Source: an uncultured Lacibacter sp. (GTDB lineage: Bacteria; Bacteroidota; Bacteroidia; Chitinophagales; Chitinophagaceae). From it: a stretch of 10,862 bases of DNA. The position numbers and the translations under genes were made by a program. The stretch lies in contig NZ_CAMLGT010000124.1 of NCBI RefSeq assembly GCF_946479605.1, positions 1-10,862 of the forward strand, in the 5' to 3' direction. A model generated the notes under the pieces. It ran no database searches, was not told where the DNA came from, and worked only from the letters and a program-made list of their open reading frames with translations. Of the stretch, positions 7,901-10,862 are shown one piece after another; the stretch's first letter is position 1, and every line of letters begins with the position of its first letter.

Positions 7901-8578
7901 GAATGGACCTTAACCGAAAAGCTCGATCATGAAAAAGAGATCACCGGTATCTTCATCAGTGGTCACCCGCTCGATCATTTTAAATTTGAATTGCAGCATT
8001 ACAAAATCACCAGCATTGCCGACTTTAATGAGTTTAAAGAAGCGATTCTGCTGCATGCAAATCCGTTCCAGACATTCCGATTAGCAGGCTTAGTAACCAG
8101 CCACCAGCAACGTGTAACCAAAACAGGAAAGCAGTTTGGTATTGCCATGATTGAAGATTATACCGGCAACACCGAGTTTGCATTGTTTGGCGAAGACTTT
8201 GTAAAGTTTAAAGATCATTTTACACCGGGCGCTGTGGTGTTTATTACGGGTGTATTTAAAACACGCTGGAACAAGAGTGATGATTTCGAATTCAAGATCA
8301 ACCAGGTGCTGTTGCTGGAAACAGTAAAACGCACTATGACCAAACAGCTGATTGTTGATATTGAACCACGTTTCCTTACCGAAGAAATTGTTGATTTCTT
8401 TGAAAAAAATATCAAAAAGAACCCGGGAAAGATCAATCTCAAGTTTAATTTATACGAACCAAAAGATAACTGGAAGATCAGCATAAGAACGATAGAAAAA
8501 GGTTTTGATATGAATGATGACATGTCGGCTTTCTTATTTGGCCGCCCTGAACTGAATGTAACAGTTGTAACTGCATAA
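4946..8578 (+). CDS. dnaE: DNA polymerase III alpha subunit, replicative polymerase
   Basis: A 1210-residue C-family polymerase that synthesises the chromosome within the Pol III holoenzyme, together with the sliding clamp and clamp loader. The N-terminal PHP domain (about 4-270) has HLHVHTQYSLLDG (6-18), TDHGN (40-44) and NDSHY (213-217). The polymerase core has GPGRGSAAGS (385-394), the catalytic pair Asp427/Asp429 in PDIDTDF, and a third aspartate, Asp602, in KMDFLGLKTL. The tandem helix-hairpin-helix region includes GLGGLKGVGEAAI (about 869-881), and an OB-fold follows at about 1040-1125 (RLAGLVTSHQQRVTKTGK). The length suits a dnaE1-type alpha; no intein or frame break is visible. The PHP motifs keep histidines that E. 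coli alpha has lost, so metal-dependent exonuclease activity is possible. The ATG begins the standard family N-terminus. A metal-type regulator gene starts 3 bases after its stop. Confidence 0.98.
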   Translation: MSKFSHLHVHTQYSLLDGAASIGSLYNKAIKDEMPALAITDHGNMFGAFQFVAEAYKHKNEDGSLKVKPVVGCEFYLVENRHVKQFSKEQRDNRFHQVLLAKNEQGYKNLVKLTSLGFIEGMYSKYPRIDKELIHKYHEGLIATTCCLGAMVPQMILNKSEEDAENEFKWWLNIFQQDYYVEIQRHGMAEQDKVNAVLLKFAKKYNVKVIASNDSHYVDQTDFNAHDILLCINTGEKQSTPALREFSDDDVNVKNKRFAFPNDQFYFKSTAEMKKVFADVPEAIDNTNEIVDKIEVLNLKKDILLPAFPIPKEFQIHDDANLNQWEYLKHLTYIGAKERYSEIEETTRERIDFELFTIKTMGFAGYFLIVSDFIKAGRDMGVFVGPGRGSAAGSVVAYCIGITNIDPIKYNLLFERFLNPDRKSMPDIDTDFDDEGRQKVIDYVVDKYGKAQVAQIITYGTMAAKSSIADVARVMDLPLAESRALSKLVPERPGVSLKRVLHAPLTGEKSLTEKEALGPDELELVKKIRQVYDGDDLPAKILHEAEILEGSVRNTGIHAAGIIIAPRDLTDLIPVCTSKESELWLTQIEGSVIEEAGVIKMDFLGLKTLSIIKNALQMIKENHGVEIEIDNIPLDDEKTFHLYQQGSTIGTFQFESPGMQKYLRELKPDQFSDLIAMNALYRPGPIAYIPNFIDRKHGKEAISYDLPEMEEYLADTYGITVYQEQVMLLSQKIGGFSKGDADVLRKAMGKKQKAVLDKMKKQFVEGASAKGHPADKLEKIWTDWEAFAQYAFNKSHSTCYAFVAYQTAYLKAHYPGEYMSAVLNNAGAIEKITFFMEECKRMGIKVLGPDINESKNGFAVNKAGEIRFGLGGLKGVGEAAIESIIEEREKKGPYKDVFDFIKRVNQRTVNKKSLECLVYGGAFDCFKEYHRAQYFHVMPGDTVNTLERIVAFGNRFQANVQSNTNTLFGESMMMEIPTPKIVNCEEWTLTEKLDHEKEITGIFISGHPLDHFKFELQHYKITSIADFNEFKEAILLHANPFQTFRLAGLVTSHQQRVTKTGKQFGIAMIEDYTGNTEFALFGEDFVKFKDHFTPGAVVFITGVFKTRWNKSDDFEFKINQVLLLETVKRTMTKQLIVDIEPRFLTEEIVDFFEKNIKKNPGKINLKFNLYEPKDNWKISIRTIEKGFDMNDDMSAFLFGRPELNVTVVTA

Positions 8579-8581
8579 CAG

Positions 8582-9142
8582 ATGAAATTATACATCCGCA
8601 ATATGGTTTGCAGCCGCTGCAAAATGGTGGTTACTTCTGAGCTTGAAAAAGCAGGTATTGTACCGCTGCATGTAGAGTTGGGCGAAGTAGAGCTGAAAAA
8701 AGAACCAACAACAAAACAACTTCAACAGTTCAGCAGCAACATCAGGCAACTCGGCTTCGAATTGATCGACGATAAAAAAAGTAAAATCATCGATAAGATC
8801 AAAACCATCATTATCGAGCTGGTACATCACAACAACGAAGAGTTGACTGAAAACCTATCTGATCATCTTTCAGCCAAACTTCATCACGACTACAGTTACC
8901 TCAGCAATCTTTTTTCCGAAGTGGAAGGAACCACCATCGAAAAATATTACATCGCACAGAAAATAGAAAAAGTAAAAGAACTGCTGTTATACGATGAACT
9001 GTCACTCTCACAAATAGCAGTTGAACTTGGTTACAGCAGCGTGGCGCATCTATCAAGCCAGTTTAAAAAACAAACCGGCCTAACCCCCACTTTCTTTAAG
9101 TCGCTCAAAGAAAACAAGCGCAGAAACATTGAGGAGTTGTAA
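8582..9142 (+). CDS. AraC-type regulator with N-terminal HMA-like metal-binding domain
   Basis: A 186-residue protein of two parts. Residues 1-63 look like a heavy-metal-associated (HMA/ferredoxin-like) unit: a strand KLYIRNM, then MVCSRC (Met8, Cys10, Cys13), an amphipathic helix, a strand HVELGEVEL, a helix TKQLQQFSSNIRQLGF and a final strand. Residues about 95-180 are an AraC double helix-turn-helix, with the signature LSLSQIAVELGYSSVAHLSS and the closing FKKQTGLTPTFFK. The obvious reading is a cytosolic transcription factor that binds a soft metal such as Cu(I) at the cysteine pair and controls nearby metal-handling genes. The fused domain pair occurs in other Bacteroidota near copper genes, as far as I know. 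It starts 3 bases after dnaE, so it may be carried on the dnaE transcript, or have a promoter inside dnaE. Metal identity and targets are inferred, not shown. Confidence 0.85.
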   Translation: MKLYIRNMVCSRCKMVVTSELEKAGIVPLHVELGEVELKKEPTTKQLQQFSSNIRQLGFELIDDKKSKIIDKIKTIIIELVHHNNEELTENLSDHLSAKLHHDYSYLSNLFSEVEGTTIEKYYIAQKIEKVKELLLYDELSLSQIAVELGYSSVAHLSSQFKKQTGLTPTFFKSLKENKRRNIEEL

Positions 9143-9172
9143 ATAATATAAATCGTTTCCATAATTGTATAA

Positions 9173-9202
9173 CAGTACAGGCAGCCCATACTGGTAGCTT
9201 TG
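9173..9202 (+). promoter_or_regulatory. Promoter with palindromic operator upstream of the HMA membrane protein
   Basis: Bases 9173-9193 form an interrupted palindrome: CAGTAnnGGC (9173-9182), a central A, and GCCnnTACTG (9184-9193), so 8 of 10 positions in each arm pair. One base later comes TAGCTTTG (9195-9202), an exact Bacteroidota -7 box. No TTTG is seen at the normal -33 position, which the palindrome occupies instead, as expected for an activator-dependent promoter. The predicted start lies near 9206-9209. The regulator encoded just upstream is the natural candidate to bind it, but AraC proteins more often use direct repeats, so a MerR-like or other factor is also possible. Confidence 0.55.
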
Positions 9203-9219
9203 TGTTAAATAAAATTGCT

Positions 9220-9948
9220 ATGACACACAATTACCAACTTACCGGCATGACCTGCAGCAGCTGCGAAGCAAAAGTAAAAAGCAAGCTGCTTTCTGTTCCT
9301 GATGTTTTATCCGTTGAAGTTTCGAAAGACAGCAATACTGCTATCATTGAAATGCAGAAACATATTTCGCTCAGCAGTTTTCAATCTGCGTTAGGTGGCA
9401 GCGAAAGTAAATACCAGATAGCAGCTCCTCATCATAACGAAACAGCAGAACAGGCAAAAGGCTGGCTGGCCACGTACAAGCCCATTCTCCTGGTTTTTGG
9501 TTACATCACAGGATTAAGCCTACTTCTTTCTTTTAACAACGGAAACTTCAACAACATGCAGTTTATGCGGGTGTTCATGAGTGGTTTCTTCCTCATCTTT
9601 TCGTTCTTTAAAATGCTTGACCTGCAGGGCTTTGCCGACAGTTATTCGATGTATGATATTGTTGCCAAACGTTTCCGCAGCTGGGGCTATATCTATGCGT
9701 TTGTAGAACTCGGATTGGGCATTGCTTATGCTGTCAACTTCAACCCTCTTATTACAAATATTGTTACGTTGGTTGTAATGAGTGTAAGCATCGTCGGCGT
9801 TTTGCAAAGTGTACTCAACAAACGAAAAATCCGTTGTGCTTGTCTTGGAGCCGTTTTCAACCTGCCCATGAGCACCATTACTATTATTGAAGACGGACTG
9901 ATGATAATCATGAGTTTGGTTATGCTTTTGCAGCACCCGTTGTTTTAA
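9220..9948 (+). CDS. HMA-domain membrane protein with MauE/DoxX-like transmembrane domain
   Basis: A 242-residue fusion from the ATG at 9220. Residues 1-67 are an HMA domain with GMTCSSC (Cys12, Cys15), the classic Cu(I)-binding loop of copper chaperones and CopA-type ATPases. A short His/Glu linker follows, then a membrane part with about five hydrophobic segments (about 88-105, 113-131, 155-173, 178-199, 222-238) resembling MauE/DoxX redox-associated proteins. CACLG (Cys206, Cys208) followed by FNLP and IIED is a conserved-looking cysteine motif in a loop. A plausible role is to accept or reduce metal or thiols at the inner membrane; the exact reaction is unknown. A GTG start six codons earlier (9202) is in frame but overlaps the -7 box, so the ATG is preferred. 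It is followed 57 bases later by a small exported Cys-rich protein. Confidence 0.82.
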   Translation: MTHNYQLTGMTCSSCEAKVKSKLLSVPDVLSVEVSKDSNTAIIEMQKHISLSSFQSALGGSESKYQIAAPHHNETAEQAKGWLATYKPILLVFGYITGLSLLLSFNNGNFNNMQFMRVFMSGFFLIFSFFKMLDLQGFADSYSMYDIVAKRFRSWGYIYAFVELGLGIAYAVNFNPLITNIVTLVVMSVSIVGVLQSVLNKRKIRCACLGAVFNLPMSTITIIEDGLMIIMSLVMLLQHPLF

Positions 9949-9961
9949 TTTTGCTACACTG

Positions 9962-9992
9962 TTTTGATTTGTACAGATAAATTGTAATTTCG
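9962..9992 (+). promoter_or_regulatory. Possible promoter of the HYC/CC/PP small protein gene
   Basis: TTTTG (9962-9966), 18 bases, then TAATTTCG (9985-9992), one base away from TAnnTTTG. It sits in the 57-base gap before the ATG at 10006, which would leave a very short leader. Weak; read-through from the preceding gene is the alternative. Confidence 0.3.
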
Positions 9993-10005
9993 GTTTCACA
10001 TTCAG

Positions 10006-10401
10006 ATGAAAAAGTTCATCATCGCCATATTATCCATTCTTTACATCGGCACCGCCAGCGGAGCTACCGTGCAGTTGCATTACTGTATGGGCGAACTGGT
10101 AAACCTGAGTATTGGTCATGATGAATCGAATGCCTGCGACAACTGCGGCATGGAGAAAAACGGCAAAGGGGATAACGACTGCTGTAAAGATGAGCAGAAA
10201 CAGATAAAGCTGGAAAAAGACCAGAAAGTTGCAGAATCATTCCAGGTAATGCAATTAATAGCAACTGCTGTTCCATTATCATCTGTTGTTTACACACTCC
10301 CCTATGTAACTTCTGAAACAGAAGAAAATCCACGCAGTAATGCACCTCCCCTAACGGATGCTACTTCGCTCTACATCCGTAACTGTACTTTCCGCATTTA
10401 A
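10006..10401 (+). CDS. HYC_CC_PP-family small exported cysteine-rich protein
   Basis: A 131-residue protein with a signal peptide (about 1-19, ending ASG-A). The mature part shows the pattern that names this Bacteroidota family: HYC at 25-27, CDNCGM at 44-49, CCKDE at 59-63 and PP at 114-115. The His, the cysteines and the Met in CGM are suited to binding a soft metal, but I know of no demonstrated function for the family. It should be periplasmic or surface-exposed. Residues 64-75 are Lys/Glu-rich and 78-95 moderately hydrophobic, perhaps a membrane-contacting helix. Its place between an HMA membrane protein and a tandem heavy-metal-binding protein supports a metal-related role. The ATG opens the signal peptide. 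The final Cys127, near the C-terminus, has no obvious partner. Confidence 0.8.
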   Translation: MKKFIIAILSILYIGTASGATVQLHYCMGELVNLSIGHDESNACDNCGMEKNGKGDNDCCKDEQKQIKLEKDQKVAESFQVMQLIATAVPLSSVVYTLPYVTSETEENPRSNAPPLTDATSLYIRNCTFRI

Positions 10402-10418
10402 GATCAGCTTTTTGTTAT

Positions 10419-10461
10419 AGCCGGGCATACCTATGCCGGGCTGTCGGCATTTCTACATGCC
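10419..10461 (+). terminator. Two adjacent hairpins sharing GGCAT/ATGCC stems
   Basis: The first hairpin has AGCC (10419-10422), an unpaired G, GGCAT (10424-10428), a 4-base loop, ATGCC (10433-10437), an unpaired G and GGCT (10439-10442). Four bases later GGCAT (10446-10450) and ATGCC (10457-10461) form a second hairpin with a 6-base loop. They lie in the 93-base gap between the HYC/CC/PP gene and the heavy-metal-binding gene. The T-rich stretch after them is interrupted, so they may be a weak terminator, a processing site or a leader structure. The assignment as terminator is tentative. Confidence 0.4.
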
Positions 10462-10494
10462 CAATCATTTATTCTTCACTTTTAAATTGAAAAA

Positions 10495-10862
10495 ATGAAA
10501 ACATTGAACGTACTGTTGATGGCAGTATTCTCCATCCTTTTATTCTCAGCTTCTGCACAAAACAAACCAGGTAAAAAAGATAACAGCAAACAAACACAGG
10601 TTTATACCTGCCCCATGCACCCCGATGTTAGCAGCAATAAACCCGGAAAGTGCAGCAAATGCGGTATGGATTTAACCAAATCAAAAAAAGAACAAATGAA
10701 AACAGAAGTAACAAAAGCTTACAACTGTCCTATGCATGCTGATGTTACAAGCGACAAACCCGGCAAATGCAGCAAATGCGGTATGAATCTGGTTAAATCG
10801 AAAGAAAAAACAAAAACAGAAGTGGCAAAAACATACACATGTCCCATGCATGCCGATGTAAC
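10495..10862 (+). CDS. Exported protein with tandem heavy-metal-binding (HMBD) repeats, 5' part
   Basis: The reading frame is open from the ATG at 10495 to the window edge, giving 122 codons. Residues 1-21 are a signal peptide ending SASA-Q. After a Lys-rich linker comes a unit YTCPMHPDV plus KPGKCSKCGMDL (37-60), then YNCPMHADV plus KPGKCSKCGMNL (76-99), then YTCPMHADV (114-122), cut by the edge. The spacing between the first cysteines is 39 then 38 residues. Each unit supplies Cys, Met and His in CPMH and Cys-x-x-Cys plus Met in CSKCGM, the pattern of the heavy-metal-binding domain found in CusB-type efflux adaptors and P-type ATPases. Free-standing tandem copies suggest a periplasmic metal scavenger or store, but a following efflux-adaptor domain cannot be excluded because the 3' part is missing. 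Linkers are Lys/Glu/Thr-rich. Confidence 0.85.
   Translation, partial: MKTLNVLLMAVFSILLFSASAQNKPGKKDNSKQTQVYTCPMHPDVSSNKPGKCSKCGMDLTKSKKEQMKTEVTKAYNCPMHADVTSDKPGKCSKCGMNLVKSKEKTKTEVAKTYTCPMHADV
10603..10862 (+). repeat. Tandem coding repeats of the heavy-metal-binding unit
   Basis: Three copies begin at 10603, 10720 and 10834, with periods of 117 and 114 bases. The first two share the near-identical stretch TGCAGCAAATGCGGTATG, and the CPMH part is repeated with mostly synonymous changes. The third copy runs off the window. Confidence 0.85.

Noticed and set aside
9202..9219. In-frame GTG start six codons upstream of the HMA membrane protein ATG
   Set aside because: The GTG is the last base of a TAGCTTTG -7 box plus the next two bases, so it would lie upstream of the likely transcript start; the ATG at 9220 opens the HMA domain normally.
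10603..10862. CRISPR-like direct repeat array
   Set aside because: The repeats are in frame inside an exported protein and encode a known metal-binding unit; the period is about 115 bases and the intervening parts are coding linkers.

Overview
The window looks like a chromosomal segment from a member of the Bacteroidota, probably the Chitinophagaceae. The grounds are the gene families (DUF4369-thioredoxin proteins, bifunctional HisIE, a HYC/CC/PP small exported protein, an AraC regulator with an HMA-like N-terminus), start codons without Shine-Dalgarno sequences, and several promoter-like TAnnTTTG boxes of the Bacteroidota -7 type. The family assignment is an inference from protein style, not from any search.

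Left part (1-4743). The end of a GH20 beta-N-acetylhexosaminidase gene on the + strand converges, across a perfect 17-bp hairpin, on a minus-strand block. In transcription order that block is hisF, hisIE, then two tandem paralogous exported thioredoxin-fold proteins (DUF4369 + TlpA/ResA-like domain with WCGPC). Spacings in the last three genes are only 3 and 5 bases, so hisIE and both thioredoxin genes are probably one transcript. An NlpC/P60 lipoprotein gene lies upstream of hisF on the same strand. It is separated from hisF by a terminator-like hairpin and a candidate hisF promoter.

Middle (4744-8578). A 202-base divergent spacer carries a good promoter for the NlpC/P60 gene. It is followed by a full-length dnaE (1210 aa) with polymerase catalytic aspartates and an intact-looking PHP domain.

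Right part (8579-10862). Here is a metal-handling cluster, all on the + strand. A small regulator with an N-terminal MxCxxC metal-binding-like domain and a C-terminal AraC HTH starts 3 bases after dnaE. Next is an HMA-domain membrane protein of MauE/DoxX type, preceded by a 21-bp interrupted palindrome abutting a -7 box. Then comes a secreted HYC/CC/PP-family small protein. Last is an exported protein built from tandem Cys/His/Met heavy-metal-binding repeats, which runs off the window. The simplest reading is a copper-type (soft metal) sensing and periplasmic handling locus: the regulator senses metal and acts at the palindrome, and the other three bind or move metal at the membrane and in the periplasm. 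The metal identity and the regulatory link are inferences. Known family members explain each gene. The least-described elements are the palindromic operator candidate, the repeated GGCAT/ATGCC hairpins before the last gene, and the hairpin in the hisF leader.

No tRNA, rRNA, CRISPR array, insertion sequence or origin was recognised. No stretch longer than about 200 bases lacks a gene.
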